6,337 nucleotides of DNA, from contig JAESTR010000060.1 in assembly GCA_016763495.1 (NCBI GenBank), positions 1 through 6,337 of the forward strand. The letters run 5' to 3'. Numbering within the stretch: position 1 is the first letter of the stretch; every line of letters begins with the position of its first letter. The translations under genes were made by a program, and so were the position numbers. Under the pieces are notes generated by a model. It did not search any database. It was not told where the DNA came from and saw nothing but the letters and a program-made list of their open reading frames with translations. Positions 1-6,337 of this stretch are shown here, piece by piece. The DNA comes from Kordiimonadaceae bacterium. Its GTDB lineage: Bacteria > Pseudomonadota > Alphaproteobacteria > Sphingomonadales > Kordiimonadaceae.

Positions 1-427
1 AAATGATGGAGGTGCTGGCAATAACTTCAGCTGTGCGCAGGCTATCCATAGGTTCGTAACGAACACCGAGTAATTGTTCAGTGATGAATGGTAGCGCCAC
101 CACAATGCCGCCCACAATCACCATTGGGATGGTGCCAATGATAAGACCCCAAAATAATTGGTGATACAGCGTGCCTTCTATTGCACGGCGCGCAGGTGCG
201 ATACCAAAGGTAGCTGCGGCAGCGAGCACAAGGCCTTTTGCTTCTGTGCGAAAATAGATCAGTACTGCAGCGAGTGTGCCGACATGTAAGGCAACATCAA
301 TGAACAAACCTTGGTCTGGCCAGCCCGTGAGTGCAGGGATAAGCACAAGGTGCCCAGAGGAACTTATTGGCAGAAATTCTGTGATGCCTTGAACAAGGGC
401 AAGAATGATGAGCTGGATACCTGTCAC
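1..427 (-). CDS. uppP: Undecaprenyl-diphosphate phosphatase UppP (BacA), N-terminal half, cut by the left edge
   Basis: This is an integral inner-membrane enzyme that dephosphorylates undecaprenyl pyrophosphate to undecaprenyl phosphate, recycling the lipid carrier for peptidoglycan and other surface polymers; family members also give bacitracin resistance. About 142 codons are visible. The N-terminus carries the family hallmark LVQGITEFLPISSSGHL: Q13 and E17 form the [E/Q]xxxE motif, followed by the S22-S24/G25/H26 segment. A second conserved patch, DVALHVGTLAAV, holds H48. Hydrophobic stretches at about residues 4-15, 44-58, 68-77 and 93-113 fit its multi-helix topology. The second catalytic motif (PGTSRSG region) would lie beyond the edge; the E. 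coli protein is about 270 residues, so roughly half is missing. GTG at 427-425 is chosen as start because it is the only common start codon between the upstream in-frame stop and the conserved motif, and AAGGGGA lies 5 bases before it. The ATG at 445-443 is out of frame. It is transcribed divergently from gltD. Confidence 0.95.
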   Translation of the reverse strand, partial: MTGIQLIILALVQGITEFLPISSSGHLVLIPALTGWPDQGLFIDVALHVGTLAAVLIYFRTEAKGLVLAAAATFGIAPARRAIEGTLYHQLFWGLIIGTIPMVIVGGIVVALPFITEQLLGVRYEPMDSLRTAEVIASTSII

Positions 428-432
428 TTTAG

Positions 433-439
433 TCCCCTT
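433..439 (-). promoter_or_regulatory. Ribosome binding site of uppP
   Basis: On the minus strand AAGGGGA lies 5 bases upstream of the GTG start at 427. It supports a GTG start for uppP, since no ATG in this frame exists between the upstream stop and the conserved N-terminal motif. Confidence 0.7.
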
Positions 440-483
440 TGCATGGCTGATAAAACCAGATTTTATCTTGTGTCAATGGTGCC

Positions 484-509
484 TTATATGGCTCTAGCGC
501 TTCTTATAG
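484..509. repeat. Imperfect direct repeat, copy A
   Basis: This copy and 655-677 share, in the same order, TTATA, GGCTCT, GCG and CTTATAG, with copy A carrying three extra bases in all. Both copies lie in the uppP-gltD intergenic region about 170 bases apart. Each has TATAAG-like half sites that could pair with each other. Their meaning is unknown, and chance similarity in an AT-rich region is possible. Confidence 0.3.
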
Positions 510-531
510 CAGGGCAAAAAGGGGGTGGCTA
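503..531 (-). promoter_or_regulatory. Candidate sigma70-type promoter for uppP
   Basis: Reading the minus strand, TAGCCA (531-526, 4 of 6 matches to the -35 consensus) is followed after 17 bases by TATAAG (508-503, 5 of 6 to the -10 consensus). This would start transcription near 496 and leave a leader of about 70 bases. An alternative is the perfect TTGACA at 476-471 with TATCAG at 452-447 and an 18-base spacer, but that would start transcription almost on top of the ribosome binding site. Neither can be decided from sequence. Confidence 0.25.
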
Positions 532-543
532 TTTGTATTGTAT

Positions 544-556
544 TACCGATTCGGTA
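544..556. repeat. Perfect palindrome upstream of the glt -35 box, possible operator
   Basis: TACCGA-T-TCGGTA has two perfect 6-base arms around a single central base. It ends 6 bases before the TTGACA at 563-568. The outer T and A form a T-N11-A arrangement, the loose form of LysR-type regulator boxes. GltC, a LysR-type protein, controls the glutamate synthase operon in Bacillus subtilis, so an activator site here would make sense, but the regulator is not in the window and this assignment is inference. Confidence 0.4.
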
Positions 557-562
557 CTAAAA

Positions 563-590
563 TTGACATAAAACAGCTTCCGAATACTAG
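563..590 (+). promoter_or_regulatory. Candidate sigma70-type promoter for gltD-gltB
   Basis: A perfect -35 hexamer TTGACA (563-568) is followed after 16 bases by TACTAG (585-590), a weak -10 (3 of 6). A start near 597 would give a leader of about 195 bases before gltD. The poor -10 and short spacer suggest dependence on an activator, if this is the promoter. TATGAT at 637-642 is a better -10 but has no good -35 in front of it. Confidence 0.35.
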
Positions 591-608
591 GGAATGCACT
601 GAATCATG

Positions 609-628
609 AGTATTAGGTCAATAATACT
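609..628. repeat. Perfect inverted repeat in the glt leader, possible operator or hairpin
   Basis: AGTATTA (609-615) and TAATACT (622-628) are perfect inverted copies separated by GGTCAA. The site lies about 18 bases past the candidate -10 box, a position typical of a repressor operator. As RNA it would form a 7-base-pair, AT-rich stem. The T7 run at 642-648 begins 13 bases after the stem, too far for a normal intrinsic terminator. Confidence 0.35.
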
Positions 629-654
629 GACATAGATATGATTTTTTTAATGAT

Positions 655-677
655 TTATAAGGCTCTGCGGCTTATAG
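655..677. repeat. Imperfect direct repeat, copy B
   Basis: This is the partner of the copy at 484-509. Here the ends TATAAG (656-661) and CTTATA (671-676) are exact inverted copies around a 9-base loop, so the transcript of the gltD leader could form a 6-base-pair hairpin, extended by one G-U pair. Confidence 0.3.
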
Positions 678-780
678 TGGCGGCAATTAGAGATTCGCCA
701 ACTGATAATTATTGTATTTATTGAAGAGATTAAAAGCAGCCCAAGTGCTGGCGCTGTAACGGCCTCTTCGACTGCCAAAA

Positions 781-785
781 AAGGG
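781..785 (+). promoter_or_regulatory. Ribosome binding site of gltD
   Basis: AAGGG at the end of an A-rich run sits 6 bases before the ATG at 792. It fixes the gltD start, which also agrees with the usual N-terminus of the family. Confidence 0.7.
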
Positions 786-791
786 TTTAAT

Positions 792-2219
792 ATGTCAGAT
801 GACCTTTTAAAGTTTGTGTCCATCGACCAGCGCATGCCGGACAAGCGCGATGCATCAGAGCGACTTAAAGACTTCGACGAAGTCTATAAGGAGTTTGATA
901 TCAAAGGCGCTCAAGCGCAATCCAGCCGCTGTTCGCAGTGTGGTGTACCTTTCTGCCTTATCCATTGCCCGCTTGGGAATAACATCCCTGACTGGTTGCG
1001 CCTCACTGCTGAAGGCCGTTTGGAAGAGGCCTACGAAATGGCCGCGTCGACAAACAATATGCCTGAAATTTGCGGCCGAATTTGCCCGCAGGACCGCTTG
1101 TGCGAAGGCAATTGTGTCATTGAAAAAGACTTTGATGCCGTCACTATCGGTAGTATCGAAAAATATATCGCTGATACAGCGTGGGAAAATGGCTGGATTA
1201 AACCCATAAAGCCTTTGGTGGAGCGGGAGCAGTCCATAGCGATCATTGGTGCGGGCCCCGCTGGCCTCGCGGCTGCAGAAGAGCTGCGTAAAGATGGGTA
1301 TCAAGTCCATATATATGACAGGCATGACCGCGCAGGTGGTCTGCTTGTATATGGTATTCCGGGTTTTAAGCTTGAAAAAGATGTTGTTGGCCGCCGCACG
1401 GGTCGGCTCGAGCAATCTGGTATTACATTCCACCTCGATTTTGAAGTAGGCCGCGAAGCCAGTCTTACAGACTTGCGTGACAAACATGATGCGTTGCTTG
1501 TTGCAACCGGCGTGTATAGAGCGCGGGGCTTAAAAGCACCGGGTGTTGGCTTGGGTAATATCCGGGAAGCGCTTGATTATTTGATCGCTTCTAACAAAAA
1601 GAGCTTTGGTGACGATGTGCCAGAATTTGATAGCGGCGCACTTGATGCCAACGGTAAAAATGTTGTGGTTATTGGTGGTGGTGACACGGCCATGGACTGT
1701 GTACGTACTGCGGTGCGTCAAGGAGCCAAGTCAGTTAAATGCCTATACCGCCGTGACCGGGAAAATATGCCGGGGTCTGTCCGTGAAGTGAAAAATGCGG
1801 AAGAAGAAGGCGTTGAATTTGTTTGGCTTTCAGGCCCTGAAGCATTTCTTGGTGACGAGAATGTTGATGCGGTTCGGGCATACCGCATGCGTCTTGGTGC
1901 TGCGGATGCTACTGGGCGCCAAGCACCAGAGCCCGTACCGGATAGTGCTTTCATGATTGATTGTGACTTAGCCATTTTGTCTCTGGGTTTTGAACCTGAA
2001 GACCTGCCAGCCTTGTTCGACGCGCCTGAGTTGCGTGTCACACGTTGGGGCACCGTAACAGTGGACCACGACACGATGATGACCAATTTGAACGGTGTGT
2101 TTGCAGCAGGCGATATCGTGCGCGGTGCATCCCTTGTGGTGTGGGCTATTCGTGACGGCCGCGATGCGGCAGATTGCATCAAAGCACATCTTCAAAAACA
2201 ACTAAGCGAAGCAGCGTAG
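792..2219 (+). CDS. gltD: Glutamate synthase [NADPH] small (beta) subunit GltD
   Basis: This cytoplasmic flavoprotein oxidises NADPH and passes electrons through FAD and iron-sulfur clusters to GltB for reductive synthesis of glutamate. At 475 residues it has the normal length and is complete. The N-terminal ferredoxin-like domain has two four-cysteine groups, C47/C50/C55/C59 and C94/C98/C104/C108, the ligands assigned in the family to two [4Fe-4S] clusters. An FAD-binding GxGxxG motif follows (IIGAGPAGLAAAE, about 151-163), then GGLLVYGIPGFKLEK (182-196), the NADPH-binding GGGDTAMDC motif (295-303) with arginines in YRRDRENMPGS (319-329), and the C-terminal flavin motif GVFAAGDIVRGAS (435-447). 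I see no missing key residue. It is the first gene of a two-gene unit, with gltB 10 bases downstream. Related GltD-like subunits exist in dihydropyrimidine dehydrogenase, but adjacency to gltB settles the call. Confidence 0.97.
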   Translation: MSDDLLKFVSIDQRMPDKRDASERLKDFDEVYKEFDIKGAQAQSSRCSQCGVPFCLIHCPLGNNIPDWLRLTAEGRLEEAYEMAASTNNMPEICGRICPQDRLCEGNCVIEKDFDAVTIGSIEKYIADTAWENGWIKPIKPLVEREQSIAIIGAGPAGLAAAEELRKDGYQVHIYDRHDRAGGLLVYGIPGFKLEKDVVGRRTGRLEQSGITFHLDFEVGREASLTDLRDKHDALLVATGVYRARGLKAPGVGLGNIREALDYLIASNKKSFGDDVPEFDSGALDANGKNVVVIGGGDTAMDCVRTAVRQGAKSVKCLYRRDRENMPGSVREVKNAEEEGVEFVWLSGPEAFLGDENVDAVRAYRMRLGAADATGRQAPEPVPDSAFMIDCDLAILSLGFEPEDLPALFDAPELRVTRWGTVTVDHDTMMTNLNGVFAAGDIVRGASLVVWAIRDGRDAADCIKAHLQKQLSEAA

Positions 2220-2221
2220 GG
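2218..2221 (+). promoter_or_regulatory. Ribosome binding site of gltB, overlapping the gltD stop
   Basis: AGGG overlaps the last two bases of the gltD TAG stop codon and lies 8 bases before the gltB ATG. This arrangement suggests that ribosomes ending gltD help start gltB, which would keep the two subunits in balance. Confidence 0.55.
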
Positions 2222-2229
2222 CAAGCGAT

Positions 2230-5200
2230 ATGAATAGTTATAGTGATATTGTACCGGGCCCTGTTGGCCTTTATGACCCTGCTGACGAGCATAGTTCCTG
2301 TGGTGTGGGCCTTGTTGCCGCGATTGACGGCAGACCGAGCCGCGATGTTGTGTTGCGCGGCGTTGAAGCTTTGAAAGCCATTTGGCACCGGGGTGCAGTG
2401 GATGCTGACGGTAAAACCGGTGACGGCGCTGGTATTTTGCTGGAAATTCCGCAGGAGTTTTTCAAAGAACATGTGCGGGCTACGGGCCACGAGCCGATTG
2501 AAGGCCGTTTAGCGGTTGGCATGGCCTTTTTGCCGCGCGCTGATTTGTCTGCACAGGAAACATGTCGCACGATCGTGGAAACTGAAATTCTGAATTTTGG
2601 CTATACAATATATGGCTGGCGCCAAGTGCCGGTTGATATTTCCGTTATCGGTGATAAAGCAGAAAGCACGCGCCCTGAAATAGAGCAGGTGATGATTGCC
2701 AACTCAAAAGGCGTGGATGACGAAACGTTTGAGCGCGAGCTTTACATTATTCGCCGCCGTATTGAGCGCGGTGTTATTGCCAGCCAAGTTGGTGACTTTT
2801 ACATGTGCTCGCTGTCTAGCCAGTCAGTGATTTACAAAGGCTTGTTCCTCGCTGAGCAGCTCTCCATTTTCTTCCCGGATCTGCTGGACGAAAAATATGT
2901 GTCTAGTTACGCTATTTATCACCAGCGGTATTCAACCAACACATTCCCTCAGTGGTGGTTAGCGCAGCCTTTCCGCATGCTTGCCCACAATGGTGAAATC
3001 AATACCATCCGCGGCAATGTGAACTGGATGAAAAGCCACCAAACACGCATGGCGTCAACAGCCTTTGGTGACCATTCCAAAGACATCAAGCCTGCTGTGC
3101 CAAAAGGCGCATCAGACAGCGCGGCCTTGGATGCAGTATTTGAAGTGATGGTGCGTGCTGGTCGTTCGGCACCTATGGCAAAAACCATGTTGGTACCCGA
3201 AGCGTGGTCCAATAAACTAAGCATGCCAAAAGCGCACCGTGATATGTACGCTTACACGAACAGTGTGATGGAACCATGGGATGGCCCGGCTGCACTGGCT
3301 GCTGCAGACGGCCGCTGGGTTATTGCTGGGCTGGACCGAAACGGCCTGCGCCCCATGCGTTTTACCGTAACCAATGATGGTTTCCTAATCGTTGGCTCTG
3401 AGACTGGTATGGTGGTTGTTGACGAAGAGAATGTCCGGGAAAAAGGGCGGCTTGGCCCTGGCCAAATGATTGCGCTCGACCTGCAAGAAGGCCAGCTTTA
3501 CCACGACAAAGAAATTAAAGACCATCTTTCCTCTTCGCAGCCTTATGAAGAGTGGATTGATGATATCAAATCTATTGACGAGTTGCCTGGTTACCGCGGA
3601 GAAGAATTTGCTGTTTACAAGGGCGAAGACCTACGTCGCCGTCAGATGGTGGCGGGCTTAAGCCATGAAGACCTAGAGCTGATTTTGCAGCCACAAGTGA
3701 TGACGGGCAAAGAAGCCATTGGCTCAATGGGTGATGACACGCCGCTTGCTGTGCTTTCAGCTCAGTACCGGAACTTGTCGCACTATTTTAGGCAGAATTT
3801 TTCACAGGTTACGAACCCACCAATTGATAGTCTGCGTGAGCAAAAGGTGATGAGCCTGAAAACGCGTTTTGGTAACTTTGCCAATGTGCTTGATGAAGGC
3901 CATACTCAAGCAGGTGCTTTGGTGCTGAACAGCCCCGTGTTGTCCAACCGCGAGTGGGACACTGTACTTAGCCATTTTGGTGATGCGGCAGAAGTTATTG
4001 ATTGCACATTCGATGTAAAAGGTGGCCAAGGAGCGCTGCGTGAAGCGCTTACGCGTATCCGCCGTGAAGCCGAAGACGCTGTGCGCGAAGGCCGGGGCCA
4101 TTTGTTCCTGTCCGACGAAAAGCTTGATGCCGACCGTGCGCCTATTCCCATGATTTTGGCGACAGGGGGCCTGCATACACACTTGGTTGAAAAAGGCCTT
4201 CGTACTTTCACCAGCTTAAATGTGCGGTCTTCAGAATGCCTTGACCCGCATTATTTTGCTGTGTTGATTGGCGCTGGTGCGACAACTGTAAACGCGTATT
4301 TGGCGCAAGATGCTATTGCTGACAGGCAGGCTAAAGGCTTGTTTGGTGATTATGACATTACAGCGTGCGTGAACCGTGCTGTGCAGGCCATAGACCAAGG
4401 TCTGCTCAAAATTATGTCGAAAATGGGCATCTCTATCATCTCCAGTTACCGGGGCGGCAACAATTTTGAAGCACTTGGTTTGTCACGCGCGATGGTGGCA
4501 GAGTTTTTTCCTGGTATGCCAACCAAAATTTCTGGTATCGGGCTTGCGGGTATTCAGCAGAAAATCATTGAACAGCACACCAAGGCTTTTGCTGCAGCTA
4601 AAATCAATTTGCCTATTGGTGGCCTTTACCGGTACCGCCGTGACGGTGAAATACACGGTCATGATGGACAGTTGATCCATATTCTGCAAACAGCGGTTGG
4701 CAGTGATAGCTACGCAAAATACCTGACATATTCACGTGGTTTGCATAATATGCCGCCGGTAAACTTGCGCGATTTGCTAGATTTTCGCCGCCCGGATGAG
4801 CCATCACAGCTTGACGATGTCGAATCGATCACTCAATTGAGGAAGCGCTTCATTACGCCGGGCATGTCTCTGGGTGCGCTTTCCCTTGAAGCTCATGAAA
4901 CACTGGCAATAGCAATGAACCGGATCGGCGCTAAGTCTGTATCAGGTGAAGGCGGCGAAGACAAAAAACGTTATACGCCGTACGAGAATGGCGACAATGC
5001 GAACAGTCCGATCAAACAAATTGCCTCTGGGCGGTTTGGCGTGACAGCGGAGTATCTGAACGCGTGTGACGAAATTGAAATCAAAGTTGCTCAAGGTGCA
5101 AAACCGGGTGAAGGCGGGCAGCTGCCGGGCTTTAAAGTGACAGATATGATTGCCAAACTCCGGCACTCAACACCGGGTGTAACGCTGATTTCACCGCCGC

Positions 5201-6336
5201 CGCACCATGATATCTATTCTATCGAAGATTTGGCGCAGCTTATTTATGACCTGAAGCAGATTAATCCGCGTGCTAAAGTGTGTGTGAAACTGGTGTCATC
5301 TGCAGGCATTGGTACGATTGCCGCTGGGGTGGCAAAAGCGCATGCTGATGTTATTCTTATCTCAGGTCACAATGGCGGTACAGGTGCAAGCCCGCAAACC
5401 AGCATTAAATATGCAGGTACACCGTGGGAAATTGGTCTAGCGGAAGTGAACCAGGTTCTAACGCTCAATGGCTTACGGCACCGCATAAAATTACGCACAG
5501 ATGGCGGTATCAAAACTGGCCGTGATGTTGTCGTCGCAGCGATGCTTGGTGCCGAAGAATTCGGTGTTGGTACAGCTTCCCTTGTGGCTATGGGCTGTAT
5601 CATGGTGCGTCAGTGTCATTCAAATACGTGCCCTGTTGGCATTTGTACGCAGGATGAAAAGCTGCGAGAAAAATTCACTGGATCCGCGGATAAAGTAGTG
5701 AACCTGTTTAGCTTTATTGCAGAGGAAACACGTGAGATATTGGCGGAGCTTGGCTTTGAACGCCTTGAGCAGATCATTGGTCGCACTGACTTGTTGCATC
5801 AGGTAAGTCGCGGTGCTGACCATCTAGATGATTTGGACCTTAACCCACTTCTTGTACAGGTTGGCGCTCATAACTCGGCCACTGTTTGCACAATTGAAGG
5901 CCGTAACCCTGTGCCGGATACGCTTGATGCACAAATGATAGAAGATGCCAAAGCTGTGTTCGACAAGGGCGAGAAAATGCAGCTTACCTACAGCGTACGA
6001 AACACGCTGCGGGCAATTGGCACGCGTTTTTCGAGTGAAATTGTTAGGAAATTTGGCATGAAAGGGCTTGCGCCTGGCCATGTTACTGTTCGGTTGCGCG
6101 GCTCAGCGGGGCAATCACTCGGTGCCTTTGCCGTACAAGGCTTGAAGTTGCAGGTATCTGGTGATGCCAATGATTATGTAGGCAAAGGTTTGTCTGGCGG
6201 TATCATTGTTGTGCGGCCATCAAACCGGTCCTCGATAAATTCGCAAGAAAATACCATATCGGCAACACCGTGCTGTACGGTGCAACATCAGGTGCGCTGT
6301 ATGCCGCTGGCCAAGCCGGCGAGCGTTTTGCAGTGA
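2230..6336 (+). CDS. gltB: Glutamate synthase [NADPH] large (alpha) subunit GltB, frame lost near the C-terminus
   Basis: GltB hydrolyses glutamine, channels the ammonia and makes glutamate from 2-oxoglutarate at an FMN site. Residues 1-23 look like the cleaved propeptide; C24 (SSCGVG) would be the N-terminal nucleophile of the class-II glutaminase domain (about 24-430), with R233 in YHQRYSTN and N254/G255 in AHNGEINT. The central domain spans about 480-780. The FMN synthase domain (about 840-1210) shows SGEGGED (905-911), KPGEGGQLPG (958-967), SGHNGGTGASP (1045-1055) and RTDGGIKTGRD (from 1089). C1123, C1129 and C1134 are the [3Fe-4S] ligands. A beta-helix domain rich in spaced glycines begins near 1260. 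The open frame has 1368 codons against about 1500 in the family: after residue 1342 the sequence stops resembling GltB, and the conserved continuation is in another frame. If the shift is real, the product loses the end of the C-terminal domain; if it is an error, the gene runs on past the window. It follows gltD by 10 bases. Confidence 0.93.
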   Translation: MNSYSDIVPGPVGLYDPADEHSSCGVGLVAAIDGRPSRDVVLRGVEALKAIWHRGAVDADGKTGDGAGILLEIPQEFFKEHVRATGHEPIEGRLAVGMAFLPRADLSAQETCRTIVETEILNFGYTIYGWRQVPVDISVIGDKAESTRPEIEQVMIANSKGVDDETFERELYIIRRRIERGVIASQVGDFYMCSLSSQSVIYKGLFLAEQLSIFFPDLLDEKYVSSYAIYHQRYSTNTFPQWWLAQPFRMLAHNGEINTIRGNVNWMKSHQTRMASTAFGDHSKDIKPAVPKGASDSAALDAVFEVMVRAGRSAPMAKTMLVPEAWSNKLSMPKAHRDMYAYTNSVMEPWDGPAALAAADGRWVIAGLDRNGLRPMRFTVTNDGFLIVGSETGMVVVDEENVREKGRLGPGQMIALDLQEGQLYHDKEIKDHLSSSQPYEEWIDDIKSIDELPGYRGEEFAVYKGEDLRRRQMVAGLSHEDLELILQPQVMTGKEAIGSMGDDTPLAVLSAQYRNLSHYFRQNFSQVTNPPIDSLREQKVMSLKTRFGNFANVLDEGHTQAGALVLNSPVLSNREWDTVLSHFGDAAEVIDCTFDVKGGQGALREALTRIRREAEDAVREGRGHLFLSDEKLDADRAPIPMILATGGLHTHLVEKGLRTFTSLNVRSSECLDPHYFAVLIGAGATTVNAYLAQDAIADRQAKGLFGDYDITACVNRAVQAIDQGLLKIMSKMGISIISSYRGGNNFEALGLSRAMVAEFFPGMPTKISGIGLAGIQQKIIEQHTKAFAAAKINLPIGGLYRYRRDGEIHGHDGQLIHILQTAVGSDSYAKYLTYSRGLHNMPPVNLRDLLDFRRPDEPSQLDDVESITQLRKRFITPGMSLGALSLEAHETLAIAMNRIGAKSVSGEGGEDKKRYTPYENGDNANSPIKQIASGRFGVTAEYLNACDEIEIKVAQGAKPGEGGQLPGFKVTDMIAKLRHSTPGVTLISPPPHHDIYSIEDLAQLIYDLKQINPRAKVCVKLVSSAGIGTIAAGVAKAHADVILISGHNGGTGASPQTSIKYAGTPWEIGLAEVNQVLTLNGLRHRIKLRTDGGIKTGRDVVVAAMLGAEEFGVGTASLVAMGCIMVRQCHSNTCPVGICTQDEKLREKFTGSADKVVNLFSFIAEETREILAELGFERLEQIIGRTDLLHQVSRGADHLDDLDLNPLLVQVGAHNSATVCTIEGRNPVPDTLDAQMIEDAKAVFDKGEKMQLTYSVRNTLRAIGTRFSSEIVRKFGMKGLAPGHVTVRLRGSAGQSLGAFAVQGLKLQVSGDANDYVGKGLSGGIIVVRPSNRSSINSQENTISATPCCTVQHQVRCMPLAKPASVLQ
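6256..6258 (+). other. Apparent one-base frameshift in gltB
   Basis: In the main frame the codons read AAT ACC ATA TCG GCA; the family pattern here is N-T-I-I-G-N-T. Reading AAT ACC AT(x) ATC GGC AAC restores it, so one base is missing after 6257. A two-base insertion (a doubled AT) is the alternative, but it would give only one isoleucine, against the usual two. The site is not a homopolymer and has no X XXY YYZ slippery heptamer, so programmed frameshifting is unlikely. Confidence 0.85.
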
Positions 6337-6337
6337 G
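6258..6337 (+). other. gltB: Out-of-frame continuation of gltB C-terminal domain
   Basis: Read from ATC at 6258, the last 80 bases give 26 residues starting IGNTVLYGATSG and ending AAGQAGERFAV, without a stop. This is the conserved glycine-rich segment of the GltB C-terminal beta-helix domain (E. coli has a closely similar IGNTCLYGATGG segment). It shows that the coding capacity continues beyond the window in this frame, and that the TGA at 6334-6336 is only a stop of the wrong frame. Confidence 0.88.

Larger units (their letters stand above)
428..791. other. Divergent intergenic region between uppP and gltD
   Basis: This 364-base stretch separates two divergently transcribed genes and I see no convincing gene in it. 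It contains the uppP ribosome binding site, candidate promoters in both directions, two perfect short palindromes (544-556 and 609-628), two imperfect direct repeats (484-509 and 655-677), an AT-rich part with a T7 run (642-648) and the gltD ribosome binding site. Its length and palindromes suggest that regulator binding sites lie here, but none matches a site I can name with certainty. Confidence 0.8.

Noticed and set aside
311..571. 86-codon plus-strand open frame across the start of uppP
   Set aside because: Most of it lies antisense to conserved uppP codons; it has no ribosome binding site and matches no family I recognise.
609..648. Stem followed by a T run, as an intrinsic terminator or attenuator
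   Set aside because: The stem is AT-only in its core apart from one G-C pair, and the T run starts 13 bases after it, so it is not a normal terminator.
638..724. 28-codon plus-strand open frame in the gltD leader, hydrophobic at its start
   Set aside because: It has no clear ribosome binding site and is easily expected by chance in AT-rich DNA, so I do not call it a gene. It is mentioned in the leader finding only as a possibility.
855..1487. 210-codon minus-strand open frame inside gltD
   Set aside because: It is antisense to a fully conserved GltD region. Its length follows from the codon use of gltD, and the translated product has no recognisable features.
1718..2182. 154-codon minus-strand open frame inside gltD
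   Set aside because: It is antisense to the conserved NADPH and flavin motifs of GltD. The serine- and arginine-rich product is typical of shadow frames.
3802..4211. Two minus-strand open frames of 126 and 101 codons inside gltB
   Set aside because: They overlap each other and lie antisense to the central domain of gltB. Neither has a ribosome binding site or recognisable motif.
6250..6262. Programmed ribosomal frameshift in gltB
   Set aside because: There is no slippery heptamer or Shine-Dalgarno-like stimulator visible at the site, and GltB is not known to use frameshifting. Mutation or sequence error is simpler.

Overview
This window looks like a housekeeping stretch of an alphaproteobacterial chromosome with roughly balanced base composition. 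GltD is most like the Azospirillum-type NADPH-GltS beta subunit, and the gene order gltD then gltB is the one I recall for Azospirillum, the reverse of E. coli gltBD. I cannot place the organism to genus from the sequence alone.

Layout: bases 1-427 (minus strand) hold the N-terminal half of uppP (bacA), undecaprenyl-diphosphate phosphatase, which runs off the left edge. Bases 428-791 are a non-coding divergent intergenic region. It carries candidate promoters for both sides, two short perfect palindromes around the likely glt promoter, a pair of imperfect direct repeats and a long AT-rich leader. Bases 792-2219 (plus strand) are gltD, the complete glutamate synthase small (beta) subunit. Ten bases later, gltB, the large (alpha) subunit, starts at 2230 and continues to the right edge.

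GltD and GltB together form NADPH-dependent glutamate synthase (GOGAT). GltD oxidises NADPH and sends electrons through FAD and [4Fe-4S] clusters to the [3Fe-4S]/FMN centre of GltB. GltB hydrolyses glutamine and passes the ammonia to 2-oxoglutarate. With glutamine synthetase this is the main ammonia-assimilation cycle. UppP is unrelated: it recycles the lipid carrier of peptidoglycan synthesis and is only a divergent neighbour.

The most notable observation is at the right end. The gltB reading frame stays intact and family-like up to residue about 1342, then loses the frame at about 6256-6258. The conserved C-terminal sequence (IGNTVLYGATSG...AAGQAGERFAV) continues in another frame to the window edge, while the original frame stops at TGA 6334-6336. 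This is best explained by a one-base deletion, either a real mutation or a sequencing/assembly error. I see no mobile element, CRISPR array, RNA gene or undescribed multi-gene system in this window.
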